Source: Thioclava electrotropha
Lineage (GTDB): Bacteria > Pseudomonadota > Alphaproteobacteria > Rhodobacterales > Rhodobacteraceae
Reading direction: 5' to 3'
Assembly: GCF_002085925.2 (NCBI RefSeq)
Contig: NZ_CP053562.1
Location: 2,026,001 to 2,090,000 of the forward strand
Length of the DNA stretch: 64,000 bases
A program made the translations under genes and the position numbers. This document shows positions 1 to 8,780 of the stretch, one piece after another (positions within the stretch are counted from its first letter, which is position 1; the number at the start of each line of letters is the position of its first letter). A model generated the notes under the pieces. That model saw nothing but the letters and a program-made list of their open reading frames with translations. It did no database searches and was not told the DNA's origin.

Positions 1-851
1 GCGGGCAGGATCGGAGCGACGACGCGCATCATATCGATGATCGCGGTCTCGGTCAGGTTATGGGCGTTGGGCGTGAAGATGTAAGCCAGCAGCGCGATAT
101 AGACCATGTAGATCGCGGTCGCGAGCATCTGCGCCCATTTCATCGCGGCGACCCGGGTGTCGGCATCGTAGCTCTTGCCCAGATAGCGCGCGGTCTCGAA
201 CCCCTGCACGGTCACGATCAGGCCGAAGAGCAGCCGCAGCGAGTCCCACGGCCCCAGCGTCGGTGCATCGACCACAAGATCGCCGGCGACGGCCACCTTG
301 CCGAAATAGGCCGCCAGCCCGAGGATCAGCCCGGCGATGATCGCGAGCTTGAGCGCGACCGAGGCATATTCCATCTGCTCGAGCCGTTTGAACCCGCCGG
401 AGAACCCGGCGATGGCGACGATGGCGAGCATTGCCGTGGTTACCGCGCGGGCCGCGAAATCCGTGTTCCACGGCGTAAGCGAAACGGCGAAGGCCCCGAA
501 TAAATTGAGGTAATAGGCGACCGAGATGACATAGGCGAAGGCGAGCGCGAGCTGCGCAACCTCTTCGATGCGTTTGATGACGGGCGTGTCAGGCACCTCC
601 TCGGCGCGGATATTGGCGCGCACTGCCGCGCCGAAAAACCATCCCAGACCGCACAAAGCCGCCATTGCGAGCGGGGCGAAACTGCCGTAGCGGACCTCCA
701 AAATCGGGCCCAGTACCAGAAAGCCGGAGCCAATGATCGAGGCCAGCGGGGTCACCATCGCGCGCCATTTCGGGCGGTCGCGCAGTTGGGGCAGGAACAT
801 TGCGGCAAGGACGATCAGGGCGAGAAGGATAATGGCTGCGTCGAGTATCAT
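1..851 (-). CDS. APC-superfamily permease-like membrane protein, C-terminus beyond window
   Basis: Reading the minus strand from the ATG at 849-851 gives an uninterrupted frame of 283 residues that runs off the left edge, so the C-terminus is missing. The protein is strongly hydrophobic, starting MILDAAIILLALIVLAAMF, and has about seven candidate membrane helices in the visible part. Two stretches resemble amino-acid/polyamine/organocation permeases: a Gly/Ser-rich IGSGFLVLGPIL early on, and VTVQGFETARYLG around residue 220. It is probably an inner-membrane transporter; the substrate cannot be read. The next gene upstream on the same strand is a PotD-like binding protein, but a strong terminator lies between them, so co-transcription is doubtful. 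Confidence 0.7.
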   Translation of the reverse strand, partial: MILDAAIILLALIVLAAMFLPQLRDRPKWRAMVTPLASIIGSGFLVLGPILEVRYGSFAPLAMAALCGLGWFFGAAVRANIRAEEVPDTPVIKRIEEVAQLALAFAYVISVAYYLNLFGAFAVSLTPWNTDFAARAVTTAMLAIVAIAGFSGGFKRLEQMEYASVALKLAIIAGLILGLAAYFGKVAVAGDLVVDAPTLGPWDSLRLLFGLIVTVQGFETARYLGKSYDADTRVAAMKWAQMLATAIYMVYIALLAYIFTPNAHNLTETAIIDMMRVVAPILP

Positions 852-901
852 GGGCTGTCTCAAATGGTCGATTGGACGCAGCTAGCGCAGCAGGGGGAAT
901 T

Positions 902-927
902 AAAAAGGGCCGCGTCAGACGCGGCCC
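902..927 (-). terminator. Rho-independent terminator after the PotD-like gene
   Basis: On the minus strand GGGCCGCGT and ACGCGGCCC form a perfect 9-bp stem with a 3-nt loop, followed directly by five T residues. It lies about 28 nt after the stop of the binding-protein gene and before the permease start. Confidence 0.85.
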
Positions 928-954
928 TTCGCTGTGATTTATTCGGCGCAGTGA

Positions 955-2007
955 TCAGAAGCCAGCCTTGATTTTCTCGAACTCGGCCAGCTGCTTTTCG
1001 CGCAGTTCCGGCGAGTTCGGCGTCTGGGCGAGGATTGGCGCGTTGATCTCGGTCAGGCCCGCCGTTTCCAGCTGCTCCGGCGGGATCAGCTTCATCGCTT
1101 CGGTGTTCGTGTGACCGTAGCCGATCTCGTCGACGAGAACCGGGCCCGCCTCGGGGCGCAGCCATGCGTTCATGAAATCGTAGAGCTTCTCTTCGGAGCC
1201 GGGGCCATCCTTGAGGTTCACGAAGCCGCAGAACCAGGTCGACGAGCCCTCTTTCGCCTCGCGCTGGAAGGCGACTGGGTAGTTGTCGTCCTGCAGATAG
1301 GCGACGCCGTCATTCCACGACCACGCGACCAGCACCTCGCCCGAGGCCATCAGCTGCGCCTGCTGCGAGGGGTCGGTCCAGTAGCTTTGGACGTTCTTGT
1401 TGGCCTCGCGCAGCCAGTCGGCGGCGGCCTGGAACTGCTCGTCGGTGACATTGGTCCAGTCGGTCACGCCGGTCGCGAGATAGGCCAGCGCCCAGACATC
1501 GTCCGAGCTGTCGGGCAGCGAAGTGCGGCCTGCATATTTCGGGTTCACGAAGACATTGAGGCTCGCCACATCTTCGGCCGGGACCTTGTCGGGGTTGTAG
1601 GCGATCGCGGTCGCCCCCCAGTCGGTCGGCAGATACCAGACGTTCTTGTCGTCATCGACGAAGATCTTCGAATTCAGATACTTGGGGTCGATATTCTTGA
1701 ATTCCGGGATCTTCGAGACGTCCCACGGTTCGATCAGCCCGGCATCCTTGTATTTCGAGATCATCTGCGAACAGGGATGCGCCGCGTCTGCTTTGAAGCC
1801 CGAAGCGAGCTTCTGATAGGCCTCGTCGTCATCGCCGAAGAAAGCGTAGGTCGGGCTGTCGCCGTATTTATCGATGTAAGGCTGGAAGAGCCCCGGAATC
1901 TCGAAGCCGGCCCAATCGAAGATGGTCAGGTCCGGATCGGCGGCACGGGCCGGGGCGCTCAGCGCGGCCACGGCAATCCCCGCCAGAAGGAGAGCAGAAG
2001 TCTTCAT
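955..2007 (-). CDS. PotD-like extracellular solute-binding protein
   Basis: The 350-residue product starts MKTSALLLAGIAVAALSAPARA, a clear Sec signal peptide ending in an AxA-type site, followed by the bacterial periplasmic binding-protein pattern DPDLTIFDWAGFEIPGLF. It matches the spermidine/putrescine-binding (PotD/PotF) class of ABC-transporter receptors in length and in motifs such as NVWYLPTDWGATAIAYNPDKV and the C-terminal FMNAWLRPEAG. I chose the ATG at 2007 because AGGGAA precedes it and the signal peptide begins there; the longer reading frame upstream has no such support. No permease or ATPase genes accompany it in the window, so it is an orphan receptor here. The ligand is inferred only by family and could be another polyamine-like or amine compound. 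Confidence 0.88.
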   Translation of the reverse strand: MKTSALLLAGIAVAALSAPARAADPDLTIFDWAGFEIPGLFQPYIDKYGDSPTYAFFGDDDEAYQKLASGFKADAAHPCSQMISKYKDAGLIEPWDVSKIPEFKNIDPKYLNSKIFVDDDKNVWYLPTDWGATAIAYNPDKVPAEDVASLNVFVNPKYAGRTSLPDSSDDVWALAYLATGVTDWTNVTDEQFQAAADWLREANKNVQSYWTDPSQQAQLMASGEVLVAWSWNDGVAYLQDDNYPVAFQREAKEGSSTWFCGFVNLKDGPGSEEKLYDFMNAWLRPEAGPVLVDEIGYGHTNTEAMKLIPPEQLETAGLTEINAPILAQTPNSPELREKQLAEFEKIKAGF

Positions 2008-2213
2008 TGCATATTCCCTGTTTTGTGTTCGTTTTGTGAAAACGCTAGAGCGGCTTTTTCGCCCTCGCAAGAGGCATTTGCACGGCAGATAGGCAGGAGC
2101 CCTGCGGCAAAGTGTGGAAAAGCCTCGACGCGGAGGGGCGTTGCGGAAAAATTGGGCGTGACTGAACCGGATCGGGCGCCGCGCGTAGGGAAAGGGAGGC
2201 AAAGGAGACGAGC

Positions 2214-3626
2214 ATGAATGACACCCCCGTCCTGTTATGGCTGCGGCGCGACTTCCGATTCCACGATCATGAGGCGATGGCGGCGGCCGCGAAGACCGGC
2301 GCGCCGGTGATCCCGGTCTTCATCCATGACGATCAGGTCGAAGCCTTGGGGGCAGCGGCGAAATGGCGGCTCAGTCTTGCCGTGGAGGCCTTCGCGGAAA
2401 GCCTCGCGGAGAAAGGCTCAAAGCTGATCCTGCGCAAAGGCGATTCGCTGAAGGTTCTGCAAGCACTGATCGAGGAGATTGGGGCAGGTGCGGTCTACTG
2501 GTCGCGCCGCTACGACAAGCCAGGCCGCGACACCGATACGGAGGTCAAATCCACGCTCTCCGAGGCGGGGATCGAGGCCAAAAGCTTCATCGGACATCTT
2601 TTGTTCGAGCCGTGGACCGTGGAGACGAAAACGGGCGGGCCTTACAAGGTCTACACGCCCTATTGGAACGCAGTGAAGGGCACGGACATCCCGCCGGAAG
2701 TTAAGACGGTCTCTGAACTTCGCGTTCCAAATACTTGGCCAGAAAGCAAAAAGCTGGACGACTGGACGATGGGCGCGGCGATGCGGCGCGGTGCGGAAAT
2801 CGTCGCGAAACATGTCAATGTCGGCGAGCGCGCCGCCCAGTCGCGGCTGTCGAATTTCCTGCGCGATCGCCTCTCGGACTACAAGACGCAGCGCGACGTG
2901 CCCGCTTCGGGCGGCACCTCGGGCCTGTCTGAAAACCTGACCTATGGCGAGATTTCCCCGCGCACGATCTGGCACGCCGGCTATCATAAGATGGCGGAGG
3001 GCAATCAAGGCGCCGAGACCTTCCTGAAAGAGCTCGTCTGGCGCGAATTCGCGTGGCATCTGTTCTTCCACTGGCCCGATATGGCCGAGCGCAATTGGCG
3101 CGAGGAGTGGAACGGATTCGACTGGCGGCGCGACAACAATGACGCCGAGGCGTGGCGGCGCGGCATGACCGGGGAGCCCTTCGTCGATGCGGCGATGCGC
3201 GAAATGTATGTCACCGGCACGATGCATAACCGCGCGCGCATGATCGTGGCCTCCTATCTCAGCAAGCACCTGATGACCGATTGGCGGGTGGGGCTGCGCT
3301 GGTTCGAGGATTGCCTGATCGATTGGGACCCGGCGAGCAACGCGATGGGCTGGCAATGGGTGGCCGGGCCGGGGCCGGATGCGACGCCCTATTTCCGCGT
3401 GTTCAACCCCGAGACGCAGCTCGAGAAATTCGACAAGGACGGGCGTTACCGGAAGGATTTCATCGCCGAGGGTCAGGCCAACCCGTCCGAGACGGCGACG
3501 GATTATTTCGAAGCGATCCCAGAGAGTTGGCAACTGTCGCCGGATCAGGATTATCCCGAGCGGCTGATCGGTCTGAAGGAGGGACGCGCGCGCGCCTTGG
3601 CCGCGTATGAGCAGCACAAAGGCTAG
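2214..3626 (+). CDS. phrB: Deoxyribodipyrimidine photolyase
   Basis: This 470-residue protein repairs UV-induced cyclobutane pyrimidine dimers with light. The N-terminal Rossmann-like antenna domain (VLLWLRRDFRFHDHEAM, residues 6-22) is followed by the helical FAD-binding domain: SGLSENLTYGEISPRTIW near 240, LVWREFAWHLF near 270, MHNRARMIVASYLSKHLMTDW near 340-360 and GWQWVAGPGPDATPYFRVFN near 380. The usual photolyase pattern DWDPASNAMGWQW is intact and the length is typical for class I enzymes. It is divergently oriented from the PotD-like gene. A 10-bp perfect inverted repeat lies just past its stop, inside the convergent rfaH-like gene. A cryptochrome-like role cannot be excluded by sequence alone. 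Confidence 0.93.
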   Translation: MNDTPVLLWLRRDFRFHDHEAMAAAAKTGAPVIPVFIHDDQVEALGAAAKWRLSLAVEAFAESLAEKGSKLILRKGDSLKVLQALIEEIGAGAVYWSRRYDKPGRDTDTEVKSTLSEAGIEAKSFIGHLLFEPWTVETKTGGPYKVYTPYWNAVKGTDIPPEVKTVSELRVPNTWPESKKLDDWTMGAAMRRGAEIVAKHVNVGERAAQSRLSNFLRDRLSDYKTQRDVPASGGTSGLSENLTYGEISPRTIWHAGYHKMAEGNQGAETFLKELVWREFAWHLFFHWPDMAERNWREEWNGFDWRRDNNDAEAWRRGMTGEPFVDAAMREMYVTGTMHNRARMIVASYLSKHLMTDWRVGLRWFEDCLIDWDPASNAMGWQWVAGPGPDATPYFRVFNPETQLEKFDKDGRYRKDFIAEGQANPSETATDYFEAIPESWQLSPDQDYPERLIGLKEGRARALAAYEQHKG

Positions 3627-3648
3627 GCTGTCGCGGTAATTGAGAGCC

Positions 3649-4155
3649 TCAGATCAAGGCGTCGGATGTCGCCTTGATCCGGGTCTCGCGGCCCATGAAA
3701 TCGAGCAGCAGCCAGACCCGTTTCTCGGCATCGACCTTTTCGACCGTGGCCACGAAATCCGCGAAGGGACCGGTCGCCAGCGTGACCTCGTCTCCCGGCG
3801 CGTATTCCGGCAGCGGCTGCAGCTGATCTTGCGTATCGCAGCGCGCGCGCAGCGCCTCGATCATCGCATCGGAAACCGGTGTCGGGCGCCCCGCGAGCGC
3901 CACGAGCCGCGTGATCCCCTGCGTGCCGTTCACCGCGCCCAGACGCGCCGATTTCTCTTGTTCGCGCACGAAAAGATAGCCCGGAAAGAGCGGCGCACTG
4001 CGGGTCACGAATTTGCCCGACTGGCGACGCGTCGTCTCGACCATCGGCAAGAAAATGTCGAACCGCTGCCGCTCCAGATTGCGCCGGGCGATCGCGGCGC
4101 TGTTGGGCTTGAACTGGGCCACATGCCACGCGCGGGCCGGGCTTTGATCGGTCAT
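3649..4155 (-). CDS. NusG-like transcription antiterminator (RfaH family)
   Basis: The 168-residue product begins with a NusG N-terminal domain: AWHVAQFKPNSAAIARRNLERQ is the usual W-x-v-q-x-KP-x-x-E-x-x-A-x-x-n-L-e-rQ pattern, then FLPMVE and APLFPGYLFVR. The last 50 residues form a KOW-like segment (YAPGDEVTLATGPFADFVATVEKVD). Such specialised NusG paralogues bind RNA polymerase and help it transcribe long polysaccharide operons. The gene diverges from manC and sits at the edge of the exopolysaccharide region, which fits that role. It is too short and too divergent to be the housekeeping NusG. The target operon is inferred from position only; I found no convincing ops element in the window. 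Confidence 0.85.
   Translation of the reverse strand: MTDQSPARAWHVAQFKPNSAAIARRNLERQRFDIFLPMVETTRRQSGKFVTRSAPLFPGYLFVREQEKSARLGAVNGTQGITRLVALAGRPTPVSDAMIEALRARCDTQDQLQPLPEYAPGDEVTLATGPFADFVATVEKVDAEKRVWLLLDFMGRETRIKATSDALI
3652..3679. other. Perfect 10-bp inverted repeat between convergent genes
   Basis: GATCAAGGCG (3652-3661) and CGCCTTGATC (3670-3679) are perfect inverted copies with an 8-nt loop. They lie in the last codons of the rfaH-like gene and 25 nt past the photolyase stop. No U-tract follows in either direction, so a terminator role is only a guess. Confidence 0.35.
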
Positions 4156-4351
4156 GAAAGGGCTTTCTGTTCAATCGAATTACGCCCGTATTGGCTGAGG
4201 GATCGGGCGCGGAAAGTCAATCAGACAAGGCGAACCTGCGCGGAAACGTGCGCGCTTAGGTTGTCCGTTGTGAAGTTAACCTTGCGTTAGGGATACCTGT
4301 GCCAGGCTCGCGGAGGGCAGAAAATCTGCCGCTGATTTGGGGAGGACATAC

Positions 4352-5782
4352 ATGATAACTCCGGTTCTTCTCGCGGGCGGATCGGGCACTCGGCTATGGC
4401 CGCTATCACGGCGCAGCTATCCGAAGCAATTCGCAGAACTGACTGGCCCCAAGACGTTGTTTCAGGCGACGGCCGAACGGCTCTCGGGCGAGGGTTTCGC
4501 GCCCCCCGTGGTCCTGACACAGTCCGATTTTCGGTTCATAGCGACCGAGCAGCTCACCGATACCGGGATCGACCCGGGCGCGGTGATGCTCGAGCCCGAG
4601 GGCCGCAATACCGCGCCCGCCATTCTTGCGGCCGCGCTTTGGGTTTCGCAACAGGCCGGGGAGCAGGCGCTGATGCTGGTCGCTCCGTCGGATCATGTCA
4701 TCGCCGATCCAGACGCGTTTCGGCGCGCGATCGCGGCGGCGGAGCCCGCGGCGCGGGCAGGGCGGCTGGTGACTTTCGGCGTCACACCCGACCGTGCCGA
4801 AACGGGGTATGGCTATCTCGAACCCGGTAGGGAAGCAGATGCGCAGGGCGTCGTGCCTTTGCTCCGGTTCATCGAGAAACCCGACATCGCGCAGGCCCGC
4901 GCGATGCATGAGAGCGGGGGTTACCTGTGGAATGCCGGGGTGTTCCTGTTTTCGGCAGGCGCAATTCTCGCCGCAGCCCGAACCCATGCGCCGACGGTTC
5001 TCGCTCCGGTTGAAGCGGCCTTTGCCGCGGCGCGCACCGATCTTGGGTTTCTACGCCTCGACCCGGAGGCATGGAGCGACGCCCCCGACATCTCTATCGA
5101 TTACGCGATCATGGAGAGGGCAGAGACCGTCTCCGTCATGCCGGTGCAGGCGGGCTGGTCCGATCTTGGCGACTGGGAAGCGGTGCGCCGTGCTCATGCT
5201 TCCTCGCGCCTCGATGGGGTGACGCTCTCTGGACCCGCGACAGCTATTGATTGCCGCGACAGTCTGCTGCGCTCCGAAGACCCGCGCATCGAGATGGTCG
5301 GGATCGGGGTCGAGGACGTGATCGCGGTGGCGATGCCCGATGCGGTGCTTGTCGCGCATCGCTCGCGCGCGCAGGATGTGAAGGCGGCGGTGAGTGCGCT
5401 CAAGGCGCGAAATGCCGCGCAAGCTACGGATTTTCCGCGCGATCACCGGCCCTGGGGCTGGTTCGAACGCCTTGTGCTTAGTGATCGTTTTCAGGTGAAG
5501 CGGATCACGGTCAAGCCCGGCGCGGCGCTCAGCCTGCAAAGCCATCACCACCGGGCGGAGCATTGGATCGTCGTGCAAGGCACCGCGCTGGTGACGCTGG
5601 GCCCCGAGACCCGCCTCGTGACGGAAAACGAATCCGTCTACATCCCGATCGGCGAGACTCACCGGCTCGAAAACCCCGGCAAGCTACCGATGGTGCTGAT
5701 CGAGGTGCAGACCGGCGCCTATCTGGGCGAGGATGACATCATCCGCTACGAAGACGTCTACATGCGCTTGGCCGGCGAATAG
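4352..5782 (+). CDS. manC: Mannose-1-phosphate guanylyltransferase / mannose-6-phosphate isomerase
   Basis: This 476-residue bifunctional enzyme makes GDP-mannose. The N-terminal nucleotidyltransferase has the signature VLLAGGSGTRLWPLSRRSYPKQF (residues 4-26) and LVAPSDHVI near 115. The C-terminal cupin isomerase contains RPWGWFERL near 365, QSHHHRAEHWIVVQGTA near 405 and a terminal EDDIIRYEDVYMR. I chose the ATG at 4352 because GGGGAGGA stands 6-7 nt before it; a TTG-started extension from 4337 is not needed. The gene supplies an activated sugar for the polysaccharide locus that follows. The type II PMI form (AlgA/CpsB/XanB) fits the length of 470-480 residues. Confidence 0.94.
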   Translation: MITPVLLAGGSGTRLWPLSRRSYPKQFAELTGPKTLFQATAERLSGEGFAPPVVLTQSDFRFIATEQLTDTGIDPGAVMLEPEGRNTAPAILAAALWVSQQAGEQALMLVAPSDHVIADPDAFRRAIAAAEPAARAGRLVTFGVTPDRAETGYGYLEPGREADAQGVVPLLRFIEKPDIAQARAMHESGGYLWNAGVFLFSAGAILAAARTHAPTVLAPVEAAFAAARTDLGFLRLDPEAWSDAPDISIDYAIMERAETVSVMPVQAGWSDLGDWEAVRRAHASSRLDGVTLSGPATAIDCRDSLLRSEDPRIEMVGIGVEDVIAVAMPDAVLVAHRSRAQDVKAAVSALKARNAAQATDFPRDHRPWGWFERLVLSDRFQVKRITVKPGAALSLQSHHHRAEHWIVVQGTALVTLGPETRLVTENESVYIPIGETHRLENPGKLPMVLIEVQTGAYLGEDDIIRYEDVYMRLAGE

Positions 5783-5922
5783 CGGCCAACTCGGCGGTGC
5801 ACCGCCACCCGTCCGTGCAAATCTGCGACAGCTCCTTACGAAAGCATGAATTCGCGTTTCGGAGGAGTATGACTCTCTGCTAGGTCTCCAACTGATTGTG
5901 ACCGAGCCGGATTTCTACACAC

Positions 5923-8037
5923 ATGTTGGTGCGCCCCTACCGCTCCCGTTTCCTCTTCCTCGCGATGGCGAGCAGCGCGCTTGCAGGGGTCGGGTTTGGC
6001 CCCGCCGGCGCGCAATCGGCCGACCGAGCGTGGGGCTATAACAGCTATGGCATCCCCGGGCTGATCGACATGCCCGTAGCTGGCAGCCGCGAGGATGCGG
6101 AACTGGGCTTCAACGTCTTCACCTTCGCAGGACAAACCCGCGTCTCGGCCGCGTTCCAGATCACGCCGCGCCTGTCGGCTGGCTTCCGGTATTCGACGAT
6201 CAAGAACTACATGGGCGGCGGCACACTCTACGACCGCAGCTTCTCGATCCAGTATCGTTTCCTCGACGAAGGCCGGATCCGGCCCGCGATGGCAGTGGGA
6301 ATCAACGACATGGCTGGCACCGGCGTCTATGCCGGAGAATATGTCGTGGCGTCGAAAGCGCTCACGCCGAAACTGCGCGCGACGGCAGGGATTGGCTGGG
6401 GGCGGCTGGGGTCGTTCGGCAGTTTTGACAATCCACTGGGCGTGATCTCGGATCGGCTTGACTCGCGGCCCAATTTGGATTTCGGCAAGGGCGGCACCTT
6501 CCAGCCGCAGCAATGGTTTCGCGGCCCGTCGGCGTTTTTCGGCGGCGTCGAGTGGCAGGCGACGGACCGGCTGCGTCTGATGGCGGAATATTCCTCCGAC
6601 GCCTATACCCGCGAGGACGGCCCGACCTTCGATCGCAAATCCCCGATCAACATTGCGGCGCAATACAAGCTCAGCGACAACGCCTCGATCACGGCGGGCT
6701 ATCTCTACGGAACCGATCTGAGCGTGCAGCTGAGCTATGCGCTGAACCCGAAACACAACGCGCACCCGAGCGGGCTCAACGACGCGCCGCCGCCGGTCGT
6801 GCCGCGGGCGGGCGTCGAGGCCGCGCAAAGCTGGACGAACGATCCGGCCTATCTCGCAGCGAAGCTCCGCCCGGACTTGGCGCAGCAAGGCCTCGTGCTG
6901 GAAGGCGCGAAGCTCAGTGGCTCCACCCTCGCGATCCAGATCCGCAACGATCGCTACAACGCGCCGCCCGAGGCGATTGGGCGCGCCGCCCGCGTGCTGA
7001 GTGCGCAGGCCCCGGCGAGCGTCGACCGCTTCGCGATCACCCTGTCGGAAAATTCGCAGCCAGTCTCGACCACGACGATCCGCCGCGACGACCTCGAGGC
7101 CTATGAATTCCACCCGGTGGGCGGCGAGCTGATGCGCGCCCATGCTCAGATCGACGGCGCGCCCGTACAGCTTCCGGTCGCACCGGGCGCCTATCCGCGG
7201 TTCTCGTGGAATGTCGGGCCGTATCTGCGCCCGGGCCTGTTCGATCCCGACGATCCGTTGCGCGCCGATCTGGGTGTCAGCGTCAATGCGCAATACGAGA
7301 TCGCGCCGGGCCTGCTGCTGACCGGGCGCGTGAACCAGAAGGTGATCGGCAATCTCAATCAGGCGAACCGGCCCTCGGATTCGGTGCTGCCGCATGTGCG
7401 CTCGGATGCGTGGCTCTATTATAAAGGCTCGGGTCCGACGGTTCCCGAACTGACGGGGGCCTATTTCTTCCGTCCGGGGCGCGATCTCTTCGGGCGTGTG
7501 ACCGCGGGCTATCTGGAACCGATGTTCGCGGGCGTCTCAACCGAGCTGCTCTGGGCGCCCGAACACAGCCGTCTCGCGCTCGGGGCTGAGCTCAACCGGG
7601 TGCGCCAGCGCGGCTATGATCAGCGTTTCGATCTGCGCGATTACGAGGTCACGACGGGCCATCTGTCGGCCTATTACCAGTTCACCGACCAGTTCTATAC
7701 GCAGCTCGATGTGGGCCGGTATCTCGCGGGCGACTGGGGGGCGACACTGAGCTTCTCGCGCGTTTTCGACAATGGCTGGAAGGTCGGTGTCTATGCGACG
7801 AAGACCGATGTGTCCTCGGCAGATTTCGGCGAGGGCTCCTTCGACAAGGGCTTCATGATCACGATCCCGCTGCACTGGGCGACGGGTCAAACGACGAAGC
7901 AACGTTATTCGACGGTGATTCAGCCGATCGTGCGCGATGGCGGGGCGCGGCTGGGGGTGTCGAACCGGCTTTACGGGATGGTGCGCGAGGATCAGCCCGC
8001 CTCCTTCGACGGCAATTGGGAGCGGTTCTGGCGATGA
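5923..8037 (+). CDS. yjbH: YjbH-family outer-membrane exopolysaccharide protein
   Basis: The 704-residue protein has a signal peptide (through GFGPAGAQ, about residue 31) and then the YjbH-type start WGYNSYGIPGLIDMPVAGS. Much of the rest alternates polar and aromatic residues as in outer-membrane beta-strands, and it ends in aromatic FWR. Family members (E. coli YjbH, GfcD-related) are thought to be outer-membrane barrels acting in polysaccharide secretion. The stop overlaps the start of the yjbF-like lipoprotein gene by ATGA, so the two are translationally coupled. No good ribosome site precedes the chosen ATG; a CGGAGGAG about 55 nt upstream instead precedes a four-codon ORF (MTLC) ending at TAG, possibly chance. 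Confidence 0.85.
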   Translation: MLVRPYRSRFLFLAMASSALAGVGFGPAGAQSADRAWGYNSYGIPGLIDMPVAGSREDAELGFNVFTFAGQTRVSAAFQITPRLSAGFRYSTIKNYMGGGTLYDRSFSIQYRFLDEGRIRPAMAVGINDMAGTGVYAGEYVVASKALTPKLRATAGIGWGRLGSFGSFDNPLGVISDRLDSRPNLDFGKGGTFQPQQWFRGPSAFFGGVEWQATDRLRLMAEYSSDAYTREDGPTFDRKSPINIAAQYKLSDNASITAGYLYGTDLSVQLSYALNPKHNAHPSGLNDAPPPVVPRAGVEAAQSWTNDPAYLAAKLRPDLAQQGLVLEGAKLSGSTLAIQIRNDRYNAPPEAIGRAARVLSAQAPASVDRFAITLSENSQPVSTTTIRRDDLEAYEFHPVGGELMRAHAQIDGAPVQLPVAPGAYPRFSWNVGPYLRPGLFDPDDPLRADLGVSVNAQYEIAPGLLLTGRVNQKVIGNLNQANRPSDSVLPHVRSDAWLYYKGSGPTVPELTGAYFFRPGRDLFGRVTAGYLEPMFAGVSTELLWAPEHSRLALGAELNRVRQRGYDQRFDLRDYEVTTGHLSAYYQFTDQFYTQLDVGRYLAGDWGATLSFSRVFDNGWKVGVYATKTDVSSADFGEGSFDKGFMITIPLHWATGQTTKQRYSTVIQPIVRDGGARLGVSNRLYGMVREDQPASFDGNWERFWR

Positions 8038-8681
8038 GATCACTCGTTTTCGGTGCGGCGCTGCTGGCGCTGGGGGGCTGTGCGCAGCTCGAAAGTCTGA
8101 GCAATACCGTGACGTTCTCGGGCAGCCGTTCCGCGGGGCAGGGCGCGACTGCGCCGACTGCTACAGCTCAAGGCGAGGGCGTCGGCGTGAAGGTTGTGAC
8201 GCAGACCGCTCCCGCGCGCGGGCTCGAGGTGGTAATTCCGTCGCGCGACGCCAATGCGACCCTGTCTCTGGCCGGGCGTAACGGCACGGTCGAGACCTGG
8301 CGCACGGATGACGACATCACGGTGTCCGTGGATCGTGGCGTGGTGGTTGCAACCAGAGGTTTAGGCGATGATCTGATGGCTGCGGATTCCGGACCGACGC
8401 TCGCCGCCCTTCGCGGGGCGAAGATCGGCGCCTATCGCCGGACCTACCGCTTCCTCACGGCGGACGACCACTCGGATTATGTCCTGCTTGGCTGCGAAAT
8501 GACGACCGCCGGAAATGAAACGCTCGCGGGGCAGAATTTGCTGCGTCACGAAGAAAAATGCAGCAATCCGAAAATGACCGTCACCAATATTTATTGGACC
8601 AATAAAAAGGGACGGATCCAAGCCGGGCGGCAATGGGTTTCCCCCACTGTCGGGCAGATCGCGATTGGTGTGCTCAACTAA
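8034..8681 (+). CDS. yjbF: YjbF/GfcB-family lipoprotein
   Basis: The 215-residue product starts MRSLVFGAALLALGGCAQ, a lipoprotein signal with the lipobox L-G-G-C at residues 13-16. The mature part is rich in beta-type sequence, with a C-terminal VSPTVGQIAIGVLN. This matches the YjbF/GfcB group of outer-membrane lipoproteins encoded beside YjbH in group 4 capsule and colanic-acid-like loci. I chose the ATG overlapping the yjbH stop (ATGA at 8034-8037) over an in-frame start 18 nt upstream because the lipoprotein signal begins there. The molecular function is not established for the family. Confidence 0.83.
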   Translation: MRSLVFGAALLALGGCAQLESLSNTVTFSGSRSAGQGATAPTATAQGEGVGVKVVTQTAPARGLEVVIPSRDANATLSLAGRNGTVETWRTDDDITVSVDRGVVVATRGLGDDLMAADSGPTLAALRGAKIGAYRRTYRFLTADDHSDYVLLGCEMTTAGNETLAGQNLLRHEEKCSNPKMTVTNIYWTNKKGRIQAGRQWVSPTVGQIAIGVLN

Positions 8682-8780
8682 GCCGGTTGAACCGTTCGGG
8701 ATTAATTAACCCTATGGTTCACCAAAAGATTAATATAAGATTATCACGTCTTACCTATCCCAACCTAATCGGAGGTTTCG

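Noticed and set aside
1111..2217. A 368-codon plus-strand frame opposite the PotD-like gene
   Set aside because: It is antisense to a protein with a signal peptide and clear family motifs.
5836..7395. A 519-codon minus-strand frame opposite yjbH
   Set aside because: Arg/His-rich shadow without motifs; the plus-strand frame has a signal peptide and the YjbH pattern.
8698..8712. GGGATTAATTAACCC near-palindrome before the yjbE-like gene as an operator
   Set aside because: It is A+T-rich and imperfect, and no regulator or promoter alignment supports it.
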